A DNA stretch of 40,667 nt from Myxococcales bacterium (GCA_020846875.1 JADLDB010000165.1:1-40667), one strand, 5' to 3'. Positions 32,922 to 40,667 are shown, numbered from the stretch's first letter. The notes: generated by a model not told the origin, from the sequence alone. Translations and numbers: made by a program.

Positions 32922-35291
32922 ATGAGCAGTGTTCTCGTCATCAACGCCGCTGGTCGCGAGACCCGCGTGGCGCTGGTCGAAAACGGTCACATCGCTGAGT
33001 TCTATCTCGAGCGAAAAAAAGACAAGGGCATCGTCGGCAACATCTACAAGGGCCGCGTCACGCGCGTGCTCCCTGGCATGCAGGCCGCCTTCGTCGACAT
33101 CGGCCAGGACAAGGCGGCCTTCCTCTACGTGGGCGACGTGCTGTTCGACCCCGAGGTCACCCGTCACCAGTTCGACCTGACCGAAGGCGAGTCGGACGAC
33201 GAGGTGTCGGAGGTGCCAGAAGAGGAGGAGGGCGCTCAAGCCCAGGGCGAAGAGCAGCCCGCAGGGGAAGCAGGGGAAGCAGGGGAGGCGGCGCCGCAGC
33301 CCACGGCGCCTGACGCCGGCGTCGCGTCCGAGGCTCCGGTGGAGAGCGCGCTGCCGGTCCCCGACGCACCCGCGGTGACGGCGCCGGCGCCGGCCGCCGA
33401 GCCGCCCGCTGCAGTCGCGGAAGCATCGAGCGTCGTCGCTGCGTCCGAGGTGGTCGCCACCGCCGTGGCAGAAGCCACCCAGCCGACCGGGGGTGAAGTG
33501 GTGACCGCCGCGGTCGCCGAAGCCAGCGCCGCGCCCACCGGGGCCGAGGTGGTGACGGCCGCGGTGACGGGGGAAATCCCCGCTGTGGCCGATCGCGTCG
33601 ACGCGCCGCGCACCCAGGCTCCGCGGGAGCTGCGCTTCAAGGAGCAGCGCGACGGCCGTGACCGCCACCGCGACCGCGACCGGAAGAAGGAGCCGCCCCG
33701 CAAGCAGCAGCGGATCGAGGAGTTGCTCAAGGTCGGCCAGGAGGTCCTGGTCCAGGTCTCCAAGGATCCGATCGGCACCAAGGGCGCGCGCGTCACCTCC
33801 CACATCTCGATCCCCGGCCGGCACCTGGTGTTCATGCCCACCGTCGATCACGTGGGCATCAGCCGCCGCATCTCCAACGAGAAGGAGCGGCGCCGCCTGC
33901 GGGAGATCGTCGATGGCCTGCGCCCGCCCGGGACCGGCTTCATCGTGCGCACGGTGGCTGAGAACGTGCCAAAGGAGAAGCTGGAGGCGGACATCCGCTT
34001 CCTCATCGAGGTGTGGAACGAGACGGTGCGCAAGTCGGGCAAGGGAGGCAACCGCCCGGGCCTGATGCACCCCGACCTCGACCTCATCTTGCGCGCCACC
34101 CGCGACCTGTTCGCCCAGGACGTCGAGCAGTTGATCATCGACGACCGCGACGAGTGGGAACGGGTGCAGGGCTTCGTCGCCGCGCAGGACACCGCGCTCA
34201 AGGACCGGGTGGTGCTGCACGAAGGGGAGGAGCCGATCTTCGACGCCTACGGCATCGAAGAGGAAATCAAGCGCGCCACCGCCCGCAAGGTGTGGCTCAA
34301 GTCGGGCGGGTACCTGATCGTCGACCAGGCCGAGGCGCTCACCGCTATCGACGTGAACTCCGGCCGCTACGTGGGCAAGAAGAACCTCGAAGACACGATC
34401 GTGAAGATCAACGTCGAGGCGGCGAAAGAGATCGTCTACCAGCTCCGCCTGCGGAACATCGGCGGCATCATCATCTGCGACTTCATTGACATGGAGAAGC
34501 AGCAGAACCGCGACAAGGTGTTCAAGGCGCTGCACGAGGCGCTGGGCCGCGACAAGGCCAAGACGAACGTGCTGCGGATCAGCGAGCTGGGCCTCATCGA
34601 GATGACCCGCAAGCGCGTGCGCGAGTCCATCGGCCGCGTGCTGCACGAGGACTGCGGGTACTGCTCCGGCCAGGGCTACGTGAAGACGGCCACCACGGTG
34701 ACCTACGAGATCTTCCGCGAGCTGCGCCGCAACGGGCCCGCCTTCAAGGATCCGACGCTGGTGGTCCAGTGCCAGACCGAGGTGGCCAACGTGCTGCAGG
34801 GCGAGGAGCGGGAAGAGCTCCGGCACCTGATGGATCGCTACAACAAGACCATCCAGGTGCGGGCCCGCAACGACTTCCACCGCGAGCAGTACGAGATCTA
34901 CGCGCGGCCGGTGTCCGGCGTGGAGATCAAGGTGGCCTCCACCCAGGTGGAGTACGACCAGAACTCCTACTCGGGGGCCCGCAAGCCGGGCAGCAACGAG
35001 GCGCGCTTCGAGCGGGAGCGGGGCGGTGATCGCGAACGGGGCGGTGATCGGGAGCGCGACCGGGATCGGGACAGAGACCGCGAGCGCGGCGGGAGCGACA
35101 GGGATCGCGAGCGCGGCGGCCGCGACAGGGACCGCGATCGCAACCGGGGTCGGGATCGCAGCCGCGGACAGGGCGGACAGGGCGGACAGGGCGGGCAGGG
35201 ACAGGGCGGCGGCAACCAGAACCGGCCGCGGCCCTCGGCGCCTCCCCAGAGCTCCGAAGGTGTCCCGGGCACGGGCGAGCGGGGGCCTTGA
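32922..35291 (+). CDS. RNase E/G family endoribonuclease with S1-domain insertion
   Basis: Endoribonuclease of the RNase E/G family, acting in rRNA maturation and mRNA decay. The 789-residue product has an S1 domain starting at about 36 (GIVGNIYKGRVTRVLPGMQAAFVDIG), split by an insertion at about 87-262 rich in Ala/Glu/Pro. The domain resumes at EVLVQVSKDPIGTKG. The catalytic Asp residues are visible at 477 (AIDVNSG) and 520 (IICDFID). The Zn-link Cys pair is C578/C581 (CGYC). The tail after about 690 is Arg/Asp/Gly-rich with short repeats (RDRDRE, GQGGQGG), disordered and RNA-binding-like. ATG 32922 follows GGTGGGTTTCATTC. rne and rng cannot be told apart confidently. Confidence 0.93.
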   Translation: MSSVLVINAAGRETRVALVENGHIAEFYLERKKDKGIVGNIYKGRVTRVLPGMQAAFVDIGQDKAAFLYVGDVLFDPEVTRHQFDLTEGESDDEVSEVPEEEEGAQAQGEEQPAGEAGEAGEAAPQPTAPDAGVASEAPVESALPVPDAPAVTAPAPAAEPPAAVAEASSVVAASEVVATAVAEATQPTGGEVVTAAVAEASAAPTGAEVVTAAVTGEIPAVADRVDAPRTQAPRELRFKEQRDGRDRHRDRDRKKEPPRKQQRIEELLKVGQEVLVQVSKDPIGTKGARVTSHISIPGRHLVFMPTVDHVGISRRISNEKERRRLREIVDGLRPPGTGFIVRTVAENVPKEKLEADIRFLIEVWNETVRKSGKGGNRPGLMHPDLDLILRATRDLFAQDVEQLIIDDRDEWERVQGFVAAQDTALKDRVVLHEGEEPIFDAYGIEEEIKRATARKVWLKSGGYLIVDQAEALTAIDVNSGRYVGKKNLEDTIVKINVEAAKEIVYQLRLRNIGGIIICDFIDMEKQQNRDKVFKALHEALGRDKAKTNVLRISELGLIEMTRKRVRESIGRVLHEDCGYCSGQGYVKTATTVTYEIFRELRRNGPAFKDPTLVVQCQTEVANVLQGEEREELRHLMDRYNKTIQVRARNDFHREQYEIYARPVSGVEIKVASTQVEYDQNSYSGARKPGSNEARFERERGGDRERGGDRERDRDRDRDRERGGSDRDRERGGRDRDRDRNRGRDRSRGQGGQGGQGGQGQGGGNQNRPRPSAPPQSSEGVPGTGERGP

Positions 35292-35294
35292 GCC

Positions 35295-35621
35295 ATGAGC
35301 GGGGCGGTCGACCGACGGCAGGAGACCCGGCGCACCATCAACCACGAGTTCTCCTCGGTGGATCAGTTCATCCACGAGTACGTCACCAACATCAGCCGCA
35401 GCGGCGTCTTCATCCGCAGTGATGATCCGCTGCCCGTCGGCACGCTGGTCAACCTGCGCTTCACGGTGATCCTCGACGAGCTGGAGACGATCGAGGGGAT
35501 CGGCGAGGTGGTGCGCGTCGTCCCCGAAGGGCCCACCGAGGCGAAGGGCATGGGCGTGGTGTTCACCCAACTGAACCAGGTGTCGAAGGAGCTGATCGAG
35601 CGCATCCTCGTGCGCCGGTGA
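35295..35621 (+). CDS. Small PilZ-type protein (TIGR02266-like)
   Basis: A 108-residue single PilZ-type domain resembling TIGR02266, a domain abundant in Myxococcus. Both c-di-GMP contact motifs can be seen: RQETR (R8-R12) and NISRSG (32-37), followed by VFIRSDDPLPVGT. Binding is expected for the family and unproven here. ATG 35295 is 3 bases after the RNase gene, so it is co-transcribed with it, and the YihY-type gene starts 7 bases after its stop. A link between c-di-GMP and RNA decay or membrane function is a guess from this context. Confidence 0.8.
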   Translation: MSGAVDRRQETRRTINHEFSSVDQFIHEYVTNISRSGVFIRSDDPLPVGTLVNLRFTVILDELETIEGIGEVVRVVPEGPTEAKGMGVVFTQLNQVSKELIERILVRR

Positions 35622-35628
35622 GCGTTCG

Positions 35629-36933
35629 ATGGCCGAGCAGGCGACCAGCCGTCCGAAGTCGCGCACCGGTGAGCGCGTGGGCCGGGTGGCCCAGCGGGTG
35701 CTGCAGCTCTGGCGGTTGATCGTCGCGGTCATCCTGGGCTACCGGGGTGAGGCGCTGGCCCTGCGCGCCGGCAACCTGACCTTCATCACCATCACTTCGC
35801 TGGTGCCCTTCGTGGCGGTGATCCTCTCGCTGCTCCACGCGCTCAAGGCCAACGAGATCGATCCGCTGCTCCTGCGGCTGTTCGAGGACGTGCTGTCTCC
35901 GGGAGGGCGCGCCCAGTCCGAGGCCACCATTCGCAAGTTTGTCGCGGCGGCGTCGAGCCGCACGGCCGGGGGCCTGTCCTTCGCGGTGGTGCTGTTGTCG
36001 GCGGGGCTGCTGTTGCGCCACCTCGACGCCTCGCTCAACGACGTCTGGGCGGTGCGCCGGAAGCGGCCGATCCTGGTCAGCATCGGCCTGTACGCCGGGG
36101 TGCTGTTGGTGGGCCCGCTCTTGATCGCTCTGGCGCTGGTGGGCAGCGACGGCGCCAAGCGCCTGGTGATGCTGGCGAACCTGCCGTACTCGGCGCAGGC
36201 CTTCGTGGTGGCCTCGGCGCTGGCCGCGGCGGTCGTCTTCACGCTCTTGTACAAGTTCGCCCCTCACGCGCCCGTGCCGGTGAGCTCGGCCATCGTCGGC
36301 GGAGTGGTGGCGGGCGCGGCGTGGGAAGGGGCGCGGCACCTCTACAGCGCGGTGGCCGGGCTCTTCTTCAGCGCCAACCCGTTGTACGGCTCGCTGGGGG
36401 TGGCGCCCCTCTTCCTGATGTGGATCTACGTCGGGTGGTACATCATCCTCTCGGGCGCGCGGCTGGCCTACGCGGTCGAGCACGCGGACTTCCACGACGA
36501 GTTCCGGGAAATCCTCTCGCACCCGCGCAGCCAGGAGCTGATCGCTACCCGCATCGCCGAGCTGGTCACCCGCGCCGCGCTCGCCGGAGAGCCGGGGCCC
36601 ACCTCGAAGCTGCTCGCCGCCACCTTGAAGCTGCCGGAGCAGCGGATCATCGAGATCATCCTCGAGCTGCTCCAGGAAGGGCTCCTGGTGGCCGGCAAGA
36701 AAGGGGAGCTGTCCCCGGCGAAGGATCCGGCGGCGCTCACCCTCGCCGACATCTCCGCGGCGGTAGGGGGCACCGCAAGGCTGCTCAAGCGCGAGAAGTC
36801 CGCGCGCACGTCCCTCTTCGAAGCCGCGTCCTCCTTCTTTACCTCGGCAGACGAGACAACCGTGGAGAAACTCAAGGGAATTTCCTGGGTGCAGCTCGCG
36901 AAGGGCGGCGCGACCGGAGCAGAAAAACCGTAG
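35629..36933 (+). CDS. YihY/BrkB-family inner-membrane protein
   Basis: A 434-residue member of the YihY/BrkB family of unknown function (once called ribonuclease BN; the nuclease activity belongs elsewhere). About six membrane segments lie between residues 35 and 285, with the family patterns ALRAGNLTFITITSLVPF near the start and PLYGSLGVAPLFLMWIYVGWYI near the end. The cytosolic C-terminal part (about 300-400) contains a winged-helix-like segment LPEQRIIEIILELLQEGLL. ATG 35629 is 7 bases after the small PilZ gene. The gene ends shortly before the ihf/hup promoter. Confidence 0.88.
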   Translation: MAEQATSRPKSRTGERVGRVAQRVLQLWRLIVAVILGYRGEALALRAGNLTFITITSLVPFVAVILSLLHALKANEIDPLLLRLFEDVLSPGGRAQSEATIRKFVAAASSRTAGGLSFAVVLLSAGLLLRHLDASLNDVWAVRRKRPILVSIGLYAGVLLVGPLLIALALVGSDGAKRLVMLANLPYSAQAFVVASALAAAVVFTLLYKFAPHAPVPVSSAIVGGVVAGAAWEGARHLYSAVAGLFFSANPLYGSLGVAPLFLMWIYVGWYIILSGARLAYAVEHADFHDEFREILSHPRSQELIATRIAELVTRAALAGEPGPTSKLLAATLKLPEQRIIEIILELLQEGLLVAGKKGELSPAKDPAALTLADISAAVGGTARLLKREKSARTSLFEAASSFFTSADETTVEKLKGISWVQLAKGGATGAEKP

Positions 36934-36938
36934 CTTTC

Positions 36939-36968
36939 TTGCAGGGTTGAGGTTTTCCCGCGTACACT
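36939..36968 (+). promoter_or_regulatory. Candidate promoter of the IHF/HU gene
   Basis: TTGCAG (36939-36944) and TACACT (36963-36968) are separated by 18 bases. The inverted repeat CTGGACC/GGTCAG lies about 20 bases downstream, at 36988-37003, and could be an operator. Transcription would begin near 36975, giving a leader of about 55 bases before ATG 37031. The call rests on hexamer similarity only. Confidence 0.45.
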
Positions 36969-37030
36969 CTCGAAAAGAACAGTGATTCTGGACCGTTGGT
37001 CAGTCCTGCGCGGTCGCATGGGGGCATGAC

Positions 37031-37345
37031 ATGCTCAAGTCGGATCTGGTGAACGTGCTGGTGGCGAAGAAGGGTGTGACGCAGAAGCAGGCGGAAGCCG
37101 CGGTCGAGATCATCTTCGGGGCGATGAAGGAAGCGCTGGTGCGAGGCGAGAACATCGAGATCCGCGGGCTGGGCGCCTTCCACGTGAAGCACTACGGCGC
37201 CTACCAGGGCCGCAACCCGAAGACGGGCGAGCCGATCGCGGTACGCGCCAAGCGGGGCCTGTTGTTCCGCGCCGGCAAGGAGCTCAAGGACCGCGTCAAC
37301 CGCCCCGGTCCCGACGGCGCCGTGCCTCCGCTGCCCACCACCTGA
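37031..37345 (+). CDS. IHF/HU-family DNA-bending protein (IHF-beta-like)
   Basis: Nucleoid-associated protein that bends DNA. The 104-residue product has the whole family fold: LKSDLVNVLVAKKGVTQKQAEAAVEIIF at the N terminus, then IEIRGLGAFHVKHY and the DNA-contacting beta-arm tip GRNPKTGE, and FRAGKELKDRVN, a strong match to IHF-beta. The last 12 residues (PDGAVPPLPTT region) are an extra tail. ATG 37031 follows GGGGG at a good distance. HU and IHF subunits cannot be separated without a comparison, so no symbol is given. It has its own promoter candidate upstream. Confidence 0.93.
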   Translation: MLKSDLVNVLVAKKGVTQKQAEAAVEIIFGAMKEALVRGENIEIRGLGAFHVKHYGAYQGRNPKTGEPIAVRAKRGLLFRAGKELKDRVNRPGPDGAVPPLPTT

Positions 37346-37376
37346 CGCCAGGCTGTCCTCCGCAGGGCGCCGACCC

Positions 37377-37394
37377 GGGCACGAAATTGTGCCC
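37377..37394. promoter_or_regulatory. Palindromic operator candidate before adenosine deaminase
   Basis: GGGCAC (37377-37382) and GTGCCC (37389-37394) are perfect 6-base inverted arms around GAAATT. The right arm overlaps the proposed -35 hexamer TTGTGC, the position expected for a repressor site. No regulator gene adjoins. Confidence 0.4.
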
Positions 37395-37416
37395 CGCGGG
37401 AGGGCCTCTGTACGAT
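37387..37416 (+). promoter_or_regulatory. Candidate adenosine deaminase promoter with very short or absent leader
   Basis: TTGTGC (37387-37392) and TACGAT (37411-37416) are 18 bases apart. The ATG at 37422 starts 6 bases after the -10 hexamer, so transcription would begin about at the start codon, giving a leaderless message. There is no clear ribosome-binding site between them. Confidence 0.4.
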
Positions 37417-37421
37417 GGGGC

Positions 37422-38591
37422 ATGAGCTCGTTTCACGACGAAGACCCGGCATCGGGGGGTATTTCTTCCACCGCGTGGCACCCGCCGCCGCCCCCGCAGA
37501 TCGCCGTGCCCAAGGTGGAGGTGACGCAGGAGCTGTTGAAGGCCCTGCCCAAAACCGATCTCCACTGTCACCTCGACGGCTCGATGAGGCTCAAGACGAT
37601 CCTCGAGCTGGCCGAGCAGCAGAAGGTGAAGCTGCCGGCGGGCACGGAGGACGGCCTGGCGAAGGCGATCCACATGGGCGAGGTGTGCAACAGCCTCGAG
37701 GACTACCTGGTCGCCTTCGATGTCACCTGCTCGGTGCTGCAGACGGAAGAGGCGCTGTACCGGGCGGCCTACGAGCTGGCGATCGACGCCGCGGCGGAGA
37801 ACGTGAAGTACATCGAGGTGCGCTACGCGCCGGTGCTGCACCAGCAGCACGGGCTCAAGCTGACCACCATCGTCGACTCGGTGCTGGAGGGCCTGCGCAC
37901 CGCCAAGCACGAGACGCGGATCAAGTACGGCGTCATCCTCTGCGGGATCCGCCACATGGATCCACAGACCAGCGTGCGGCTGGCCGAGCTGTGCGTGGCG
38001 TACAAGAACCGGGGCGTGGTGGGCTTCGACCTGGCCGGCGCGGAAGCCAACTTCCCCGCCAAGGAGCACCGGCAGGCCTTCCAGTTGATCCTCAAGAACA
38101 ACGTCAACTGCACCGCGCACGCGGGCGAGGCGTACGGGCCGGAGTCGATCAGCCAGGCGCTGCACTACCTGGGCGCCCACCGGATCGGCCACGGGGTGCG
38201 GCTGCGGGAGGACGGCGACCTGCTCAACTACGTGAACGATCACCGCATCCCCATCGAGTGCTGCCCGTCGTCCAACGTGCAGACCGGCGCGGTGAGCGAG
38301 ATGAAGGCCCACCCGCTGAAGTTCTACTTCGACTACGGCCTGCGGGTGACCATCAACACCGACAACCGGCTGATCACCAACACCACGGTGACCAACGAGT
38401 ACCTGATCGCCTACCAGCAGCTCCGCCTCTCGCTGGAGGACATCACCACCGTGATGGTGTCGGGCTTCAAGAGCGCCTTCCTGCCGTTCCGCGAGAAGCA
38501 GGATCTGCTGCGCGCGGTGAACCACGAGATCGAAGAGACCCTGAAGGCCTTCGAGCGGCGCGCGCTGACGCCGGTGAAGCAGACGGGCTGA
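37422..38591 (+). CDS. add: Adenosine deaminase
   Basis: Zinc enzyme that deaminates adenosine (and deoxyadenosine) to inosine in purine salvage. The 389-residue product has all family motifs: TDLHCHLDGS (His48, His50), HAGE (233-236), HRIGHG (253-258) and INTDNR, where Asp314 ligates Zn. The residue after Asp314 is Asn rather than the Asp found in the vertebrate enzyme; TDNRL is common in bacterial forms such as the actinobacterial ones. ATG 37422 is used because the 11 preceding codons look like leader sequence, and a promoter is proposed just upstream. An N-terminal Pro-rich stretch of about 25 residues precedes the barrel. It stands alone between convergent and co-directional genes. Confidence 0.9.
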   Translation: MSSFHDEDPASGGISSTAWHPPPPPQIAVPKVEVTQELLKALPKTDLHCHLDGSMRLKTILELAEQQKVKLPAGTEDGLAKAIHMGEVCNSLEDYLVAFDVTCSVLQTEEALYRAAYELAIDAAAENVKYIEVRYAPVLHQQHGLKLTTIVDSVLEGLRTAKHETRIKYGVILCGIRHMDPQTSVRLAELCVAYKNRGVVGFDLAGAEANFPAKEHRQAFQLILKNNVNCTAHAGEAYGPESISQALHYLGAHRIGHGVRLREDGDLLNYVNDHRIPIECCPSSNVQTGAVSEMKAHPLKFYFDYGLRVTINTDNRLITNTTVTNEYLIAYQQLRLSLEDITTVMVSGFKSAFLPFREKQDLLRAVNHEIEETLKAFERRALTPVKQTG

Positions 38592-38604
38592 AGTCAGCGC
38601 GACG

Positions 38605-39093
38605 TCAGAGGGGTGCGGGCGGAGGGGGGGGCGGCGGCTGGTCGCCCCCCGGTGGCGGTTGCGTCTGGTAGCCCGGCGGCAAGGGCGCGGTGTCGTACGG
38701 GGCGCCCGGCTGGGGCGCGAAGTAGACGCTGCAGTGGTTCACCTCGAGCTCGTTCCAGGCGCCGCCGGCGTCGATGAAGGAGATGCAGCCGAGCAGCGGC
38801 GGGACGAAGAGGCACAGCAGCAGATCGGCCACGATGTAGCCGGTCGCGGGCGACAGCCGGGGCCAGCACGACTGGGGCGCGTAGCCGGGGTAGTTCAAGG
38901 AGATCTGCGGCGCGCGCTCCTTGCTCACCATCACCGTCACCGGGGTGGTGCCGATCGGCACGCCGTTGACCGCCACCGTGGCGCCGGGAGGCGTGGAGTA
39001 GATCATGTACGGCTCGGTGCGCGACGCGGTGATGGTCGCGCAGCCGGACGCGAGGAGCGACAGGCACAGGCTGGACGTCAGGGTGAGGCGCAC
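38605..39093 (-). CDS. Lipoprotein with PEGA domain
   Basis: Predicted lipoprotein of 162 residues. GTG 39093 is chosen because GGAGG stands 8 bases before it and the sequence starts directly with a signal peptide (VRLTLTSSLCLSLLASGC) ending in a Cys lipobox; an in-frame ATG at 39177 would add 28 residues and spoil the signal. The mature part has a PEGA-type domain (about 28-65, YSTPPGATVAVNGVPIGTTPVTV) and a hydrophobic stretch YIVADLLLCLFVPPLLG that may sit in the membrane. The C terminus is Pro-rich (ends with a run of Pro). PEGA domains are common in surface proteins. The O-antigen-ligase-like gene is upstream on the same strand, 98 bases away. Confidence 0.78.
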   Translation of the reverse strand: MRLTLTSSLCLSLLASGCATITASRTEPYMIYSTPPGATVAVNGVPIGTTPVTVMVSKERAPQISLNYPGYAPQSCWPRLSPATGYIVADLLLCLFVPPLLGCISFIDAGGAWNELEVNHCSVYFAPQPGAPYDTAPLPPGYQTQPPPGGDQPPPPPPPAPL

Positions 39094-39191
39094 GTGAGAA
39101 ACCTCCGGGGCGCGCTGACTCTTGCGAAGGCGGGCGCGCCGGTCCACCAGGAAGAGCGCGTCCTTGTCCGTCCCCATCGGGCAACGCTCGA

Positions 39192-40427
39192 TCACCGCGG
39201 AGCGGGCTCTTCGACCAGCCCAGCTTGGCGCCGAAGCGCCGCGCCGGCTCCGGCGCCGAGGATCAACATCAACGCCAGCGACGACTCCGGGTGGAAGAGG
39301 GGATCGTGCAGCAGGGCCAGCAGGAAGAAGAGCGCCACCGCCGCCACGCCCAGGGCGCCCGCCGGGAGCGCCGCCAGGCTGCGGCGCGCCAGGACGAAGA
39401 GCCACGCCAGCAGCAGCAACGCGGCAGGCACTCCGGCCTCCGCGGCGATGGTGACCAGTTGGTTGTGCGCCTTGCCCGGGTGCTCCTTCGCCTGCGCGGG
39501 CGCGTCCTCGGGCGTGAAGAGGCCGGGGCGGAAGCGGTCGAGGCCGAGGCCGGTGAGGGGGTGCTGGCGGATCGCCTCGACGCCGGCGGCGGTGATGGCT
39601 CCGCGCGCGCCGCTGCCCTCGGACGAGAGGGACGAGGCGAAGCGCAGCCTGAGCGAAGGCACGGCCGCCACCAGCAGCAGCGCCGCGGCCAGCAGCCCGA
39701 GGGATCCCAGCGCCGCCCGCCGCCGATTCTCCGCCGCGCACACCCAGGCCACGGCCACCGCGCCCACCGTCGCCGCCAGGGCCGCGCGGGCGTGAGGGAA
39801 CCAGCCGACACCTACCAGGCCCACCGCCGTCGCCGCCGCGAAGAGGCGCCACCTCGGCACGCGTCGCGCCACCGCCACCGCCCCCGCGGTGCACGCCGCC
39901 GCGGTGACGTTGGCGAACTTGAGGCGGTGGAGCAGCAGCCCTCCGGCCATGAAGCGATCGTCGCGGCCAGGGACGGCTTCGTACACCCGGTGGAAGCCCA
40001 GCTTCGTCCACGACAGCGCGGCGAAGGTGTCCTGCCCCGGCCACAGCCCGAAGTGCTGGAGCGCAGCGAAGGCGACGGAGACGAAGAGCATGACGGCGGC
40101 GGCGACGCCGATTCGCTCCAGGGACTGGGAGCTCACCCTCGAGACGGCGAAGGCCGCGGCCGGCACCAGGAGCCAGTCGGACAGGCGCGCGAGGCCCGTG
40201 GCCGAAGGAAGGTGGCCTCCCAGGAGCGGCGCCGCCAGGGCCACCGCGAGGAAGGCCGCCAGGAGCGCCCACGCGCGGAGCCCCTCCCGACGGACCGGCC
40301 AGGCCAGCACCACCCCCGCCAGCGCCGTCGTCCAGGCCCCCACCGTAGCGATCAGCTCGTGCACCTGCACGCCCACCGCCCAGAGGCCGAGGGTCCACGG
40401 CAGGAAGGTGAGGGCCCGCGTTCGCAT
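39192..40427 (-). CDS. O-antigen ligase/polymerase-like membrane protein
   Basis: A 411-residue polytopic inner-membrane protein with about 12 hydrophobic segments and a periplasmic loop typical of the Wzy_C/WaaL superfamily: IRQHPLTGLGLDRFRPGLF, then HPGKAHNQLVTIAAEAG. The His residues in this loop belong to the glycan-transfer site in the family. It could be an O-antigen ligase or a polysaccharide polymerase; no other glycan genes adjoin, so the substrate is unknown. ATG 40427 begins MRTRALTFLPWTLGL. The charged C terminus (LVEEPAPR) is cytosolic. A lipoprotein gene follows on the same strand. Confidence 0.82.
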   Translation of the reverse strand: MRTRALTFLPWTLGLWAVGVQVHELIATVGAWTTALAGVVLAWPVRREGLRAWALLAAFLAVALAAPLLGGHLPSATGLARLSDWLLVPAAAFAVSRVSSQSLERIGVAAAVMLFVSVAFAALQHFGLWPGQDTFAALSWTKLGFHRVYEAVPGRDDRFMAGGLLLHRLKFANVTAAACTAGAVAVARRVPRWRLFAAATAVGLVGVGWFPHARAALAATVGAVAVAWVCAAENRRRAALGSLGLLAAALLLVAAVPSLRLRFASSLSSEGSGARGAITAAGVEAIRQHPLTGLGLDRFRPGLFTPEDAPAQAKEHPGKAHNQLVTIAAEAGVPAALLLLAWLFVLARRSLAALPAGALGVAAVALFFLLALLHDPLFHPESSLALMLILGAGAGAALRRQAGLVEEPAPR

Positions 40428-40502
40428 CAGGTGGGCAGCGGCGTTTCGCGTCGCGTCATAGGCGCTTTCGCCCGGAGAGTCGAAGCGCGCGTGAGGGCTG
40501 TG

Positions 40503-40667
40503 CTAGAGCGCCGATCAGGTTGGGCGGACCGAGTGACGTCGGTGAGTTGCGAGCAGACCAAGGCGCGACGAGGGAAGCTGCTGGTGGGCAACTGACCGAG
40601 GAGCAACGACGGGATGCGACGCAAATCGCCGATGTCACGACGGGAGCTAACCTGTTCGGCGCTCTAG
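40503..40667. repeat. 19-bp inverted repeat pair bounding the right edge
   Basis: CTAGAGCGCCGATCAGGTT (40503-40521) recurs in inverted orientation at 40649-40667, with one mismatch at position 13. The 127 bases between contain no convincing gene. The right copy ends exactly at the window edge and may continue outside it. This could be a miniature inverted-repeat element, a pair of regulatory boxes, or the end of a larger element. Confidence 0.45.

Noticed and set aside
32916-35732. Minus-strand open frame of about 938 codons opposite RNase E/G
   Set aside because: Antisense shadow; the RNase motifs are on the plus strand.
40428-40638. Small minus-strand frames of 60-65 codons at the right end
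   Set aside because: No ribosome-binding site, hydrophobic core or motif; they overlap each other and the inverted repeat. Best read as non-coding.
1-40667. CRISPR array, tRNA, rRNA, integrase or phage genes
   Set aside because: No regularly spaced direct repeats with unique spacers, no tRNA-like cloverleaf ends, no rRNA segments and no transposase or integrase motifs were noticed. This was judged by reading only, so tiny or degenerate copies could be missed.

Overview
The window looks like chromosomal DNA of a high-GC Gram-negative bacterium of the Myxococcota (myxobacteria and relatives). The reasons are very strong G/C bias at third codon positions, two PilZ-type proteins of the kind abundant in myxobacteria, an mraZ-STAS-rsmH arrangement at the head of the division cluster, and a DNPR motif in MurE, which implies meso-diaminopimelate peptidoglycan. 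Nothing seen (integrase, transposase gene, tRNA, rRNA, CRISPR) marks a genomic island, and base composition looks even throughout. No search could be run, so the taxonomy is an inference.

Layout. Positions 1-6843 carry an acyl-CoA dehydrogenase, a secreted FG-GAP-like protein, and, on the minus strand, a 1056-residue Ala/Lys-rich repeat protein and a two-PilZ-domain protein. Positions 6895-24845 are one nearly complete division and cell wall (dcw) cluster, all on the plus strand: mraZ, a STAS gene, rsmH, ftsL, ftsI (with a PASTA domain), murE, murF, mraY, murD, ftsW, murG, murC, murB, ftsQ, ftsA, ftsZ. Many junctions are 4-nt ATGA/GTGA overlaps, so translation is probably coupled. ddl is absent from its usual place between murB and ftsQ. 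A sigma70-like promoter followed by three 10-bp-phased MraZ boxes precedes mraZ. Two related stem-loop elements directly follow the murB and ftsA stops and so precede ftsQ and ftsZ.

Positions 24898-31753 hold accessory envelope genes: a lipoprotein after ftsZ, a three-gene minus-strand membrane-protein group, a DUF4159 gene paired with a large von Willebrand/GATase-like membrane protein, a small unknown protein, and a Gly-rich amphipathic protein that ends at a strong intrinsic terminator. Positions 31872-38591 carry acylphosphatase, a DUF3052-like protein, RNase E/G with a structured 337-bp upstream region, a small PilZ protein, a YihY-type membrane protein, an IHF/HU protein and adenosine deaminase. 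Positions 38605-40427 (minus) carry a PEGA lipoprotein and an O-antigen-ligase-like membrane protein. The last 165 bases are bounded by a 19-bp inverted repeat.

How the genes work together. The Mur enzymes and MraY/MurG make lipid II. FtsW and FtsI polymerise and crosslink it at the septum. FtsL/FtsQ and FtsA/FtsZ build the divisome, and RsmH and MraZ are the usual companions at the head of the cluster. The main candidates for new biology are the giant repeat protein at 2754-5924, the amphipathic protein at 31271-31753, the paired stem-loops before ftsQ and ftsZ, the missing canonical start of rsmH, the S1-domain insertion in RNase E/G with its leader, and the inverted repeat at the right edge.
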